From positions 124,001-188,000 of the forward strand of contig NZ_CP040298.1 of the NCBI RefSeq assembly GCF_013393945.1: 64,000 nucleotides of DNA, in the 5' to 3' direction. The position numbers and the translations under genes are program-made. How positions within the stretch are numbered: the stretch's first letter is position 1; each line of letters begins with the position of its first letter. This document shows, in pieces, positions 43,417 through 53,700 of the stretch. Source of the stretch: Nostoc sp. TCL26-01 (GTDB lineage Bacteria; Cyanobacteriota; Cyanobacteriia; Cyanobacteriales; Nostocaceae). The notes under the pieces are model-generated. The model did no database searches, had not been told where the DNA came from, and saw only the letters and a list, made by a program, of their open reading frames with translations.

Positions 43417-43463
43417 ACGCTTTGCGTGACTTTTATGAAAACTACAAATACTGGAGAAAAACG

Positions 43464-43922
43464 ATGGACATTCAATCTACACTTACATTGGTTATTGAAG
43501 TTATTGTTATGAGCTTTGTTACCCTGATGATTTTCGACTTTGTAGATGGGCTTTACGCAGTGCCATTACCAACCGTTACATTTGCACAGCCAAAGGTAAT
43601 TTCCAAATCCACAATATCAGCAGTAACACCTCAGTTTAAACCAATTTCAAACTCTGAACAATTAGAACCAGAACCTCAGCAAATTGCCCCACAATTTGAA
43701 CAACTGCCTGACCCTTGGGAGTTAGAATTAGCATTCCAAAATAGTACCGTCGAAACTCAATCAGTTGTACCCTTCTCTACATTAAGACTGTTACCACCAG
43801 TTCAAAAAGTACAACCAAAACGTACCAGAACTACCAAAAAGACTACTTCCACTAAAACAACGAAATCTGCCGAGGGTGAATCGCTTCGCAAACTCGGCAG
43901 ACCACGCAAGAATGCTGCTTAA
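43464..43922 (+). CDS. Membrane protein with AT-hook-like C-terminus
   Basis: I take the ATG at 43464 with GGAG 9 bp upstream. One hydrophobic helix (about 6-26, TLTLVIEVIVMSFVTLMIFD) is followed by a Pro/Gln-rich, probably disordered segment. The basic C-terminus (RTRTTKKTTSTKTTK) ends in KLGRPRKNAA, where GRPRK is an AT-hook core. A membrane helix plus a DNA-binding tail would suit tethering of plasmid DNA to the membrane; that is inference. Confidence 0.6.
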   Translation: MDIQSTLTLVIEVIVMSFVTLMIFDFVDGLYAVPLPTVTFAQPKVISKSTISAVTPQFKPISNSEQLEPEPQQIAPQFEQLPDPWELELAFQNSTVETQSVVPFSTLRLLPPVQKVQPKRTRTTKKTTSTKTTKSAEGESLRKLGRPRKNAA

Positions 43923-43962
43923 AATCAAAAACTAATACCCATTTAATTTAGTTGAACGGTGG

Positions 43963-44027
43963 GGCGTAGCCCATCGCTCAAATTCACAACTGCTCTGGAC
44001 AACATCTGGAGCAGTTCTGGCTACGCC
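43963..44027. repeat. Nested inverted repeats before the methyltransferase-helicase gene
   Basis: The outer arms GGCGTAGCC (43963-43971) and GGCTACGCC (44019-44027) enclose inner arms AACTGCTC (43988-43995) and GAGCAGTT (44009-44016). The structure ends 32 bp before the ATG at 44059 and could be a hairpin in the leader. GGCGTAGCC palindromes are common Nostoc repeats, so recent insertion is also possible. Confidence 0.6.
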
Positions 44028-44058
44028 AAGTTTTAGAGAAAATTTATACATTAGACAT

Positions 44059-47000
44059 ATGGTGAGCCTCATCGCTACACAAGGTTCTCTTTTTGACGTG
44101 CAAACTGTTTTAGATTACGGGCAATCGGTAGTCAACGTTGCTCAAGAACTCGCCAAATTCTTAATTGAGCAACGACCACTGACCACAAAAACGATTCAAT
44201 CCCAGATGAATCGCCAGTTCCACGGGACAGCAGCAGAAGGCGCGTGGCAGTGGAAAGATGCCTACGAAGCTGTTGAAGTGGCGGCAATTTTGTACTTGCG
44301 GCTCAAGGGTTTATCTGACAATCCTCTGGAAGAATTGCAACTGCTTGAGTCTCTGTGTCCCACACACACCCGTCGGAGCGAGGAACAATTAAAACTTCAG
44401 CAGTTTAGTACCCCGTTGTCTCTGGCTTATTTGGTTTCTGTTGCCGGACAAATCACGGCTCTTGATTTAGTTTTGGAGCCATCTGCTGGTACTGGTATTT
44501 TAGCCCAGTTCGCAAAACTTCAAGGTGCAAGTCTAATGCTCAACGAACTGGCTGCCGATAGAACAAAGATTCTCCGGCGCTTGTTTCCTGGGACTCCACT
44601 ATTCTCTGTGAATGCTGAACAAATCAACGACTATCTAGCTGGTAAAACTCAGCCATCTGTAGTGCTGATGAACCCTCCTTTCTCAGCATCTCCCAAGGTC
44701 AACAGTCGCAACCCTGATGCTACACCACGGCATATCAACTCAGCATTGCAAAGACTGTGCGATCGCGGACGACTGGTGGCAATTTCTGCTAATTGGTTCT
44801 CACCAGCTAATCCTAATTGGCGCGAGACTTTTGTTAAGTTTCAGGAGAAAGCCAGCTTAGTGCTGTCGGTTGGAGTCAGTGGTAAGGTTTACTGCAAGCA
44901 CGGGACAACGATGGAAACCCGCATTACGGTGATTGATAAAATCCCGGCTGCTGATCCAAATAACATCCCTTGCATTGAGCATACTGTTGAGCTTGGAGAA
45001 CTGTCCAGACTAATTGAGGAACTTCCGCCGCGACCAGTGTGGGAACAACCTAAACTGAATGCTCAAGCTTCTGTACTTAAACCGATTTCTTTAAGTGTTA
45101 AGTCAAAACCCACTCAATCCACCCCGCTTGATCAGGTATTATCTCAATTTCAGGATGTTGCAGTTCTCAACTATGAAGTTGTCGATTGGGTTGCCATCGA
45201 AGGACTCAAAGATGCACTGTATGAAACATATCGCCCACAACGCTTGAGAATCAAAGCCGCAAAACCTCATCCCTCACTACTGTGTGAAAGCGCAGCCCTG
45301 GCTCTCGTCTCGCCCCCTGCATCCACCTACAAACCCTATCTCCCTCAGCACATCGTCACACAAGGATTGCTATCTGAAGCACAATTAGAAAGCGTGATCT
45401 ACGCAGGTCAAGCGCACTCTGAGTTTCTGTCAGGTTCTTACTTGGTGGATGATTCTTGGGACAATATTAAAGTAGCAGCAAATAGCGAAGAAAATGCCGT
45501 TAGATTTCGCCGTGGGTGGTTCTTGGGCGATGGCACTGGTGCTGGCAAAGGACGACAGTGTGCGGGTATTATATTGGATAATTGGTGTCAGGGTCGCCAG
45601 AAAGCCATCTGGATTTCCAAAAGCTCTGCACTTATTGAAGATGCCCGACGCGATTGGTGTGCTTTAGGTGGTAATGAGAAAGACATTATAGACCTCAGTA
45701 ACATCAAACTAGGCGATCGCATCCCTTTCACCCAAGGCATTCTGTTCTGCACATACTCAACCCTGCGCTCTCAAAAGAACGGCAAAAGTCGGCTTAAGCA
45801 AATCGTCGAGTGGGCTGGTAAAGACTTTGAGGGAGCGATCGCTTTCGATGAATGTCATGCAATGGGTAACGCGATGGCACAAGAAGGCAAACTGGGCATG
45901 ATGAAAGCATCCATGCAAGGCATTGTCGGGTTACGGCTACAAAATGCACTACCTCTTGCACGGATTATCTACGTCTCTGCCACCGGAGCAACCATTGTCT
46001 CAAACTTGTCTTATGCCAATCGCTTGGGACTTTGGCAGACTGGTGATTTCCCGTTTACGAACCGTGAGGATTTTGTAGAGTCTATCGAAGTCGGTGGCAT
46101 TGCGGCGATGGAAGTTGTTGCCAGGGATTTGAAGGCTTTGGGTCTGTATCTGGCACGATCGCTTTCATTCGATGGCGTTGAGTATGAGATGTTAGAAATC
46201 GAACTCACTCCTACTCAAGAAAGGATTTATGATAGTTACGCGGACGCTTTTCAGGTTATTCATAATAATTTAGAGAAAGCGCTAGAAGTTTGTAACATCA
46301 CTGGTGCAAAAACTTACAATCGCATGGCTAAAATGTCTGCGTTCTCGCAGTTTGAGTCCCACAAGCAAAGATTCTTTAACCATTTGCTCACGGGGATGAA
46401 ATGCCCTCAATTAATCAAAGCGATTGAGCAAGATTTAGCCCAAGGCAATGCTGTTGTAATTCAAATAGTTTCTACCAATGAAGAATTACTCAAGCGGCGA
46501 CTCAATGAAGTTTCGGCAGACGAGTGGAAGGATTTAAACCTTGACCTAACTCCACGAGAATATGTCATGGACTACCTGCTAAGTGCGTTTCCTGTCCACT
46601 TGCATGAGATTTATTCTCTTGAAGATGGCGATGAACGCTCCGAACCAGCCTTTGATCACGATGGCTCACCCATTGTATCGGCTGAAGCTGTGACTTTGCG
46701 AGATGCCTTAATCGATAAATTGGCCAGTCTTGACCCCATTCCCGGTGCTTTAGAACAACTCCTTTGGTACTTTGGTCACAAGCAAATTGCTGAAGTTACA
46801 GGACGGAGTAAGCGCATTCTCAAGGATGATTCTGGACGCTTGTTTGTTGATTCACGGGGCGCTGGCGCTAACATTGCGGAAACTAACGCATTCATGGTGG
46901 GAGATAAGCAAATTCTCATCTTCTCTGATGCTGGTGGTACTGGTCGCAGTTACCATGCTGACTTGAATGCACTCAATCGTCGGCGGCGATCGCACTATTT

Positions 47001-48324
47001 ATTGGAAGCCGGTTGGAGAGCAGACAATGCTATTCAAGGGCTTGGGCGCTCTCACCGGACTAACCAAGCATCTGCACCAGTGTTCCGTCCTGTGACCACC
47101 GATGTCAGAGGTGAGCGCAGGTTCATTTCGACCATTGCTAGACGACTCGATAGCCTCGGCGCACTTACTCGTGGGCAACGGCAGACTGGGGGTAATGGCA
47201 TCTTTGATACCAAGGATAACCTAGAATCTCAGTATGCAGAGTATGCACTGTATGAATTATTCAAGCAAATATTCCAAGGTCGGTTCCACGAAGTTCCTTT
47301 GGGAAAATTTGAGCAAATGACTGGACTTAGCCTGACTTCCCATGAAGGCGGCATGAAAATAGACCTCCCACCTCTGCGACAGTTCCTCAATCGCTTGCTG
47401 GCTTTAACAATTGGGATGCAAAACGTGATTTTCGAGCGTTTTGAGTTGTTGTTGAGTCAGCAAATTGAAACGGCGATCGCCAATGGTGTGTTTGAAATCG
47501 GAGTAGAAACGCTTCGGGCTGAACGGTTTACTGTAGAAAGTTGCGAATCAGTTTATACTCATCCTCAAACTGGTAGCGTAACTAACTACTTGAAGGTTGA
47601 GCAAGTTCAGAAAACCAACATTAAAACGGCTGTCGAAATGCTGGAATTCGCAACCCAACACCAGGGGCGACTCATAGTAAATGCAACATCGGGCAATGCT
47701 GCCGTGTCAATTCCTACTCATAGCTTCTTTGATAGTGATGGTGGTGCTGTGCCACGGGTTCTACTCGTTCGTCCCCAAAAGGAAACCCGTGTCCCTGTTG
47801 ATAAGCTGGAATCTTCTACTTGGAAAGCGGTTTCAGTCGATGCGTTTGTTGCAGCTTGGTCGAAGGAGGTAGACGAATTACCCAGATTTACCACCGATTA
47901 CCTGCACTTGGTCACAGGAATATTGCTACCAATTTGGAAAATTCTGCCCCAGAAGAACAGTCGGGTATTTCGCCTGCAAACTTCGGATGGTCAGAAGATT
48001 CTGGGACGGGTGGTCAATGCACAAGATATTCAGTCTGTGGCTGAACAATTGGGCATGAAGAACAAACTTCTTTCTCCAGCAGAACTGGTTTTACTGGTGT
48101 TAAACGAAGGCTATTCGCAGCAACTCCCAGGTGGCGTAACTTTGCGACGTTCTTTTGTTGCTGGTGAGCCTCGTCTAGAAATAGTCGATGCCCTCTCACT
48201 AACTGAAAAGCTTCTGGCTGTTGGATGTTTCACCGAAATTATCCAATGGCGTAAGCGGGTATTTATACCAACAGGCGATCGCGCTGCTGGTGTGCTGGCG
48301 GCAGTGATTGGGATTGTTGGCTAA
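44059..48324 (+). CDS. N6-adenine-type DNA methyltransferase fused to a Strawberry-notch-type SF2 helicase
   Basis: The protein has 1421 residues. The methyltransferase part (about 100-330) has motif I LEPSAGTGIL (139-148) and catalytic motif IV NPPF (205-208, in VVLMNPPFSA). The helicase part (about 420-1130) has GDGTGAGKGRQCAGIILDNW (P-loop near 490), FDECHAMGNAM (motif II near 596), YVSATGAT (motif III), and SDAGGTGRSYHADLNALNRR with GLGRSHRTNQASAP (motif VI). The latter are the hallmarks of the Strawberry-notch helicase family. The C-terminal 300 residues are unrecognised. Large methyltransferase-SNO proteins occur on phages and conjugative plasmids; DarB of phage P1, an anti-restriction protein, has this architecture. 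A role in protecting or reshaping plasmid DNA is likely but not shown. A terminator follows at 48334. Confidence 0.85.
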   Translation: MVSLIATQGSLFDVQTVLDYGQSVVNVAQELAKFLIEQRPLTTKTIQSQMNRQFHGTAAEGAWQWKDAYEAVEVAAILYLRLKGLSDNPLEELQLLESLCPTHTRRSEEQLKLQQFSTPLSLAYLVSVAGQITALDLVLEPSAGTGILAQFAKLQGASLMLNELAADRTKILRRLFPGTPLFSVNAEQINDYLAGKTQPSVVLMNPPFSASPKVNSRNPDATPRHINSALQRLCDRGRLVAISANWFSPANPNWRETFVKFQEKASLVLSVGVSGKVYCKHGTTMETRITVIDKIPAADPNNIPCIEHTVELGELSRLIEELPPRPVWEQPKLNAQASVLKPISLSVKSKPTQSTPLDQVLSQFQDVAVLNYEVVDWVAIEGLKDALYETYRPQRLRIKAAKPHPSLLCESAALALVSPPASTYKPYLPQHIVTQGLLSEAQLESVIYAGQAHSEFLSGSYLVDDSWDNIKVAANSEENAVRFRRGWFLGDGTGAGKGRQCAGIILDNWCQGRQKAIWISKSSALIEDARRDWCALGGNEKDIIDLSNIKLGDRIPFTQGILFCTYSTLRSQKNGKSRLKQIVEWAGKDFEGAIAFDECHAMGNAMAQEGKLGMMKASMQGIVGLRLQNALPLARIIYVSATGATIVSNLSYANRLGLWQTGDFPFTNREDFVESIEVGGIAAMEVVARDLKALGLYLARSLSFDGVEYEMLEIELTPTQERIYDSYADAFQVIHNNLEKALEVCNITGAKTYNRMAKMSAFSQFESHKQRFFNHLLTGMKCPQLIKAIEQDLAQGNAVVIQIVSTNEELLKRRLNEVSADEWKDLNLDLTPREYVMDYLLSAFPVHLHEIYSLEDGDERSEPAFDHDGSPIVSAEAVTLRDALIDKLASLDPIPGALEQLLWYFGHKQIAEVTGRSKRILKDDSGRLFVDSRGAGANIAETNAFMVGDKQILIFSDAGGTGRSYHADLNALNRRRRSHYLLEAGWRADNAIQGLGRSHRTNQASAPVFRPVTTDVRGERRFISTIARRLDSLGALTRGQRQTGGNGIFDTKDNLESQYAEYALYELFKQIFQGRFHEVPLGKFEQMTGLSLTSHEGGMKIDLPPLRQFLNRLLALTIGMQNVIFERFELLLSQQIETAIANGVFEIGVETLRAERFTVESCESVYTHPQTGSVTNYLKVEQVQKTNIKTAVEMLEFATQHQGRLIVNATSGNAAVSIPTHSFFDSDGGAVPRVLLVRPQKETRVPVDKLESSTWKAVSVDAFVAAWSKEVDELPRFTTDYLHLVTGILLPIWKILPQKNSRVFRLQTSDGQKILGRVVNAQDIQSVAEQLGMKNKLLSPAELVLLVLNEGYSQQLPGGVTLRRSFVAGEPRLEIVDALSLTEKLLAVGCFTEIIQWRKRVFIPTGDRAAGVLAAVIGIVG

Positions 48325-48333
48325 TAAGAGCCT

Positions 48334-48370
48334 AGCGATGTGGCTAATCCTCATCGCTTTATTTTTTTTC
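48334..48370 (+). terminator. Rho-independent terminator
   Basis: AGCGATG (48334-48340) pairs with CATCGCT (48352-48358), followed directly by TTATTTTTTTTC. It starts 10 bp after the stop of the methyltransferase-helicase gene, the best terminator in the window. Confidence 0.8.
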
Positions 48371-48396
48371 AACTTCTGACGAATAATCGTATATCA

Positions 48397-48648
48397 TCAC
48401 CTATAAATGTGCATAAATAAGGAATAACCACTAGCTGCCAAAATAAAAAGTATAATTGCGGAAAATATTATTACATCTCTAAGTATAAATAAAATCCAAT
48501 CTTTTCTAAGTTCTTGTTTAAACTTCAGTTTTCGCAGCTTGCATTCAATTTTTGCATATTCTTCAGACTGTTTGCTTATTATTGATACAACTAAAGGATT
48601 TTCACCTTTGCTAGCAATTATTTGTGAGATATCTTTTACTTCTGTCAT
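48397..48648 (-). CDS. Small membrane protein
   Basis: The 83-residue protein has a charged, helical first half (EEYAKIECKLRKLKFKQELR) and a C-terminal hydrophobic helix (VIIFSAIILFILAASGYSLF). It starts 3 bp after the stop of the gene at 48652 and is probably co-transcribed with it. Function unknown. Confidence 0.55.
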   Translation of the reverse strand: MTEVKDISQIIASKGENPLVVSIISKQSEEYAKIECKLRKLKFKQELRKDWILFILRDVIIFSAIILFILAASGYSLFMHIYR

Positions 48649-48651
48649 GGG

Positions 48652-48903
48652 CTAAAAACCTACAATTTCAGTTTCCAGGTTTTGCTTATCGTCTGTAATC
48701 CAAATGTGCCTACCTTTCTGCTTGGCTTCTATAGTTACCTCTAAAAGAGCGATTGCTTTTAACAATACTTCAGCAGTATCTCCATTCATTTGTTCTTTTA
48801 AATTGTTTATTGTTTCATATAATTCTGATGTTATATCTAAATTTAGTTGAACTCGTTCACCTTGGTTTTGTTTTATCATATCTAGCCAATAAAACAACGA
48901 CAT
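48652..48903 (-). CDS. Ribbon-helix-helix-like small protein
   Basis: The central part GERVQLNLDITSELYETINN followed by LKEQMNGDTAEVLLKAIALL has the strand-helix-helix pattern of RHH (Arc/MetJ) proteins. The first about 8 residues may not be translated (Met9, ATG at 48879). It precedes a small membrane protein gene, an arrangement seen with regulatory or toxin-antitoxin-like pairs, but neither partner has an identified toxin. Confidence 0.6.
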   Translation of the reverse strand: MSLFYWLDMIKQNQGERVQLNLDITSELYETINNLKEQMNGDTAEVLLKAIALLEVTIEAKQKGRHIWITDDKQNLETEIVGF

Positions 48904-48962
48904 TTTAATTTCTGAGATAAAAAAATAATCTGATTAAAAAATATAAGTTTTGATGTTTAATT

Positions 48963-49898
48963 TTAGCCCTCTGTTGCTTTTTCTAGCCATCTCGATGCTT
49001 CATTATAAAATTTAAATTTGCTTTCACTAGCTCGAAATTCTTTCGTATGAACCATTCGTCTTCCATCAACCCACTTCGTACCGTAGTACTTATGTAACAA
49101 TTCATGATACAGGACAAACTCAACTACAAATCTAGGTACTTTAGGATCATCAAGAGTCAAACTTATAACTACTCTATCTCTAGCTAACTCATAGTGTCCT
49201 AATTTACGGTAAGTATTAATTCGACTCCATGCTAGACGTGGTTTAGCAAGACTGGCAGCGAAATATTCCTGATTTACCTGCTCAAATAACTTATCTAGAT
49301 CATAAAACTTACCTTTTGCCTTCTCTGCCACTACCTCAGCAATCAAATCAAGCTCTAACAAAATATTGCTGTATTCTTGTGTACTGGCAAAGGCTCTAAT
49401 TATTTGTGTATTATGTTGACTCTTGCCAAAAATAGCAGATTCTACTAATGCTTGCAATACTTCATTTGGGGCATTTATAAAGCCCTCGCTAATCATGATA
49501 TTAGCTGAAATAGTAGACATTTTGCCTTGATATATCCCAGCTAAATTGGTTATTCCAATCATTAATTGCAGGGCTTTTTGACCACGCATACTCAAGATAT
49601 GTTTAGCAATTTCCCATAAATAACAAGTATTTTTTAGGTGGAGTTGTAGATAATATTCATCTGTCAAAAATTTTATCCATGAGTAGATTTTTCGAGATTG
49701 ATGTGTCAGATTTGCTGGTATTGCTTGCTTTTTGGTGCATACTTTTTCAATTATTATTGATTTTGTAATTAAAGTCTGATGTAGTTGCTGTATTTTAGTC
49801 GAATCACAATTAGGATTCGAGGCTAAGTGAAAAATTTCTTGTAATATAGTATTTTGTTCTACTTTAATATTTTTCAAGCGAATAGACTCAATCTTCAT
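48963..49898 (-). CDS. SprT-like zinc metallopeptidase domain protein
   Basis: The 311-residue protein has an unrecognised helical N-terminal 190 residues. The C-terminal domain has LDKLFEQVNQEYFAASLAKP, then RLAWSR and FVLYHELLHKYYG with the zinc-binding HExxH at 265-269. This is the SprT/zincin pattern of DNA-protein crosslink proteases. It is divergent from the gene at 49920, sharing a 21-bp intergenic gap, so both promoters must overlap coding DNA. Confidence 0.82.
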   Translation of the reverse strand: MKIESIRLKNIKVEQNTILQEIFHLASNPNCDSTKIQQLHQTLITKSIIIEKVCTKKQAIPANLTHQSRKIYSWIKFLTDEYYLQLHLKNTCYLWEIAKHILSMRGQKALQLMIGITNLAGIYQGKMSTISANIMISEGFINAPNEVLQALVESAIFGKSQHNTQIIRAFASTQEYSNILLELDLIAEVVAEKAKGKFYDLDKLFEQVNQEYFAASLAKPRLAWSRINTYRKLGHYELARDRVVISLTLDDPKVPRFVVEFVLYHELLHKYYGTKWVDGRRMVHTKEFRASESKFKFYNEASRWLEKATEG

Positions 49899-49919
49899 TT
49901 TTAGGTTAATTATTAGTGT

Positions 49920-50711
49920 ATGTCTAGTGATAATGGTTCTATTTTACATCTTTTTATTAAACATAAGCATGGTTCAGTAATGAGAGAAGTTGAGAAAGTC
50001 ATATTGAAAGAAGGTTATGGTATAGAAGAAGATATTAATGCTAACCCCATCAGTCCCAGGCAAGTTTTATTTGTTAGATATGAAGATATTGTAGATTTAA
50101 CAATTCCCCCAGGAGAATTACGAGAAAATTTTATCATAGCAGGAATAAAATCTGAAAATTTTACTCCTGGTTCTCTTATAACTTTTGATAGTGGTGCTGC
50201 TATTCGTTTAACTTTTCATTGTGAGCCATGTAAACGCATAACTCATTTAGTTAATTCATTAAAAACTATTCAATATAAAAGAGGTATTTTAGGCGTAGTT
50301 ATTAATTCAGGTATAATCTGTGGTGGAAATAATATTCAGATTCAAACTGATCAATTCCCAGCCTTGCCTGAAAATCCTTATGAACGTTTTCTTAATTTTA
50401 TCATAAAAATACCAGCAGGCAAAGTAGTAACTTATAAACAAATAATTCAAGCTATTGGAGTAGATAACAGCTATCTCAGAGCTATTCCTATTTATATTAA
50501 AAAAACATCTGCCGATGATTATCCAATTCACCGTATCTTAGACTCTAAAGGTTATTTAACAAAGTACGTTTTTAACCAAAAGAATAAATTACAGTTAGAA
50601 GGTATTCAAATTCTGAATGATTCGGATTTATCTAACAGTTCAATTAATAATTTTATAGATGATAGTAAATATTTATATCAAAATAATGAACTTTATCTAA
50701 ATTCAAAGTAA
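49920..50711 (+). CDS. MOSC domain fused to an alkyltransferase-like (MGMT/ATL) domain
   Basis: Residues 1-145 look like a MOSC (YiiM-type) domain: GSVMREVEKVILKEGYGIEE, ELRENFIIAGI, and the Cys pair in FHCEPCKRI (101/104). Residues about 152-263 resemble the DNA-binding domain of O6-alkylguanine transferases: YERFLNFIIKIPAGKVVTYK, QIIQAIG and YPIHRILDSKGYL. In active enzymes this last motif is PCHRV; here the Cys is Ile203, so it cannot accept alkyl groups. Alkyltransferase-like proteins (ATL) without the Cys bind damaged bases and hand them to repair. Why MOSC is attached is unknown. Confidence 0.75.
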   Translation: MSSDNGSILHLFIKHKHGSVMREVEKVILKEGYGIEEDINANPISPRQVLFVRYEDIVDLTIPPGELRENFIIAGIKSENFTPGSLITFDSGAAIRLTFHCEPCKRITHLVNSLKTIQYKRGILGVVINSGIICGGNNIQIQTDQFPALPENPYERFLNFIIKIPAGKVVTYKQIIQAIGVDNSYLRAIPIYIKKTSADDYPIHRILDSKGYLTKYVFNQKNKLQLEGIQILNDSDLSNSSINNFIDDSKYLYQNNELYLNSK

Positions 50712-50792
50712 TACCTGCCTCTTAGATTTTTCTAAATAACTCAATAAATCGAGAATTGCTAATATTATTGAGATTTCAGAATTTTAAGCTTT

Positions 50793-53700
50793 TTATGGGT
50801 GAAATTCCTGATTTCTCTGTCTAGATTGTGCTAGATTCTGATCAATTTGAGTATTAGCATTCTCGAAAGCATGCAAAATTTCTGGCGTTAATTTATTGCT
50901 CTGTACCTGACCTGATTGCACGCTCAAAATTACCTCTCCATCTTTTTGAGAGATCACTAAATCCTTGGTCTGAGCATTGAATACCAGATCATATATTTTC
51001 CCCCGCACATAAGTAAAACCATCCTCTCCAGGTTGCCCCAAAACGTCTCCTATTCTCTGAGCGATTTTGGTCAGCCGACTAATCGACTGATATTCTTCTG
51101 TATCTTTCCTCATTGCCATCAATGCGGCGGGTGATAATTGCCCACTAGACTTAAACTGATTTGCTATCTCGACAATCCTTTGTTTATAGCTCTCGGACTT
51201 CCCCAATTTATCAGCCGCACTGTACCAATCTCTCAAGTAATCAACACTCACCGCGCACGCAGATGATGAACTGGCGCTCTGAGCCTGCTGGTTTTGTTCT
51301 AACTTGTCACCAGTTGCCACATCTTTTTGAATGTCCTGGGTGACACCTGGAGTTTTTTGATTACTGGTCTGATTGTTCTTCAGTAACTCTGGTGGTTTGA
51401 GATACTTCGGTCTATCAGGCAGCGATCGCACTTTCTGGTCATAATGATTTTGTGACTCAATCACACTTCCAAACTTCAGAGTCATCGCCTGATAGACAGA
51501 TTCAGGAATGGACGAACTGACCAAGTTAAAAACCGCCAATCCCTTTTTAGTTTCCAGAGGTACATCTTCGGGTGACACTTTAGTAAACGCGACATTCTGC
51601 TGACTTAACCATTTCGTTACAGTTTCGACTTTATGGTTATCTACTGCCATCTGTGTAATGCCAAGCATTTTATCTTCGGCACTAGCAAATAGTATTGTGG
51701 GTCGCTCTTTGATTTTTTGCAGTATGGGTGCAGCTTTCTCTATCATTACCTGCTGCTCTTGATTGACCTTATATGTCCCAAATGCTTGAGTTTCTTTTGT
51801 CCACACTTGGGGATATTCGACAGTACTGGGGTCAACTTTCAGTACAGTTGTCGTAAAATTGCTTTGCAGCGTCGCTTCTACTGGGGTCAATTTTCCAAAT
51901 TGTAAAATCCCCAACTCTTTGAGAGCTGCTTTATCCTTTTTAAAGTGCAATACTCCTAACAGTTCTCCTCCCAGAAATACTGCATCTCTAGTTTTTGATG
52001 CTGGTACTTCTAAAGTAAATTTGCGGTAGTCATCGTTAAACGTTTGACCTTGAAAGTCATAGAAGTTAATCTTATTAATCTTAAGTAAATTGCCATTCGG
52101 TGAAGAAGCGAGCGCAAAGGCGTTTTCCTTACTGTCGGGGATAGTGGTGAGTTTTAAATTTAGCTGATTGCCATCTTTAATATAGTTAAATGCTTGAAGC
52201 TGCTTAACTGAATCACTGTCTAATTCACCCAAGGTTTTACCATCTAGCTTAATTTTTACCGCTTGGTTTGGAACGCTGACTGTACCAATAGCTAAAGTCA
52301 TTGGTTCATTGTTGAAACTCTTACCTACATAAGCAAACTTACTAATTTCCCGGATGGTGAACTCTACAGGTTCTTTTCCTGATACTTGAATGGTGGCGTT
52401 AGCTGTGTATGTCTCTCCAGGAGTGATGTTGGCTTGTGCTTTTGTGCCAATGGGTAGCTGTCCCGTTCTTGGCTCCAGCATGGCGTATTCTTTGTAGTCC
52501 CCGTCGCCATCTTGCACAAATACTAACCGAGAAGCGTGGCGTTCGTGTCCTGGTGGATGGTGCGAAGCTCTGATTTGAATGAGGTATTTTTCCTGTGGAT
52601 TCCAAACTTTCTCGTGAAAATTGTTGGCTTCATTGCCCAGTGTGCCTAATGTCAATTCCGTGAATTGCAACTGGTTTAATTGTGAGACAATTTCATCACC
52701 GAATGCAGCAAACACAAAGTTGGGGATTTTCTTCTGGGCTTGAGCGTGAGATTGTTTATCTTCAAGTTCGTCTTGTCTAGCTGCACCGACACTCCATGCT
52801 GCTGCCGCCGCAGATAGTCGCTCTTGTTCTGGTATACTTTCTCGGAATGCTTCAGCCGCCAAGTAAGCTTGCTGGAACATTAACTTGGTTTGTCCTCGGC
52901 TCAATTCTGGTTTGAGTTCCAGTAGTTTTGCGTTGTTGGTGGACATTCCCGGTTTGAGATGATGATCCTCTACCGACTGTTGGCTTACTGTCCCCAGTTT
53001 TCGATATGCGGGTTTACCATCATCCCCAATTTCATTATTGATTTGCGCCACTGCCATTAACTTATGAGGGCGTTCTTTGGTTTGGGATTTCTCATGAATA
53101 GCTTCTAACTTCAGGTTAATAGTCTGCGCTTTCCAAATGAGGGGATGTCCGTAGCGGGTGAGATTGGTAATTTCTAGTTGCGCCCCCTGCTGCGTTTGGA
53201 TAACAGCACAAGGGCCACGTTCTGTTTCCCGCTTTCTTTCCATTGCCACAGCTGCGTTAAACTTCTGATCAAACTCATATTTGGCAGCGATCGCACTAAA
53301 CTTTTGCTGTGGGGTAAACTCCACTCCCTTGAACAAATCCTGAAACTGAACAATTGGGCGCGATTCCAGTTGTGACTGTTGGAAATATTTATTGGTTTGA
53401 TTAATGAGCAGTTCTACTGGAGAATAACCTGTGGTAGTTATTCCCGTGTTTAAATAAGCTGTTCGGGATTTTTTATCTTTGATATAGTTAACCTCTCGAT
53501 ATAAGTAGCGGCTGTTTTCTCTAACTAAGTCCATTTCTGGCTTTTTGGCGCTTTTAAATAAATCTACTGCTATTTGGTTTTGGTAACACCCTTCTTCAAT
53601 CATGTTGCGGTACATTTGTCTATTAACATCCATCGCCTGTTGGATGATTTCGGGAGTTCTAGTCGGGGCTTGCGACAGAGTTACAAACTCCTGCATATAT

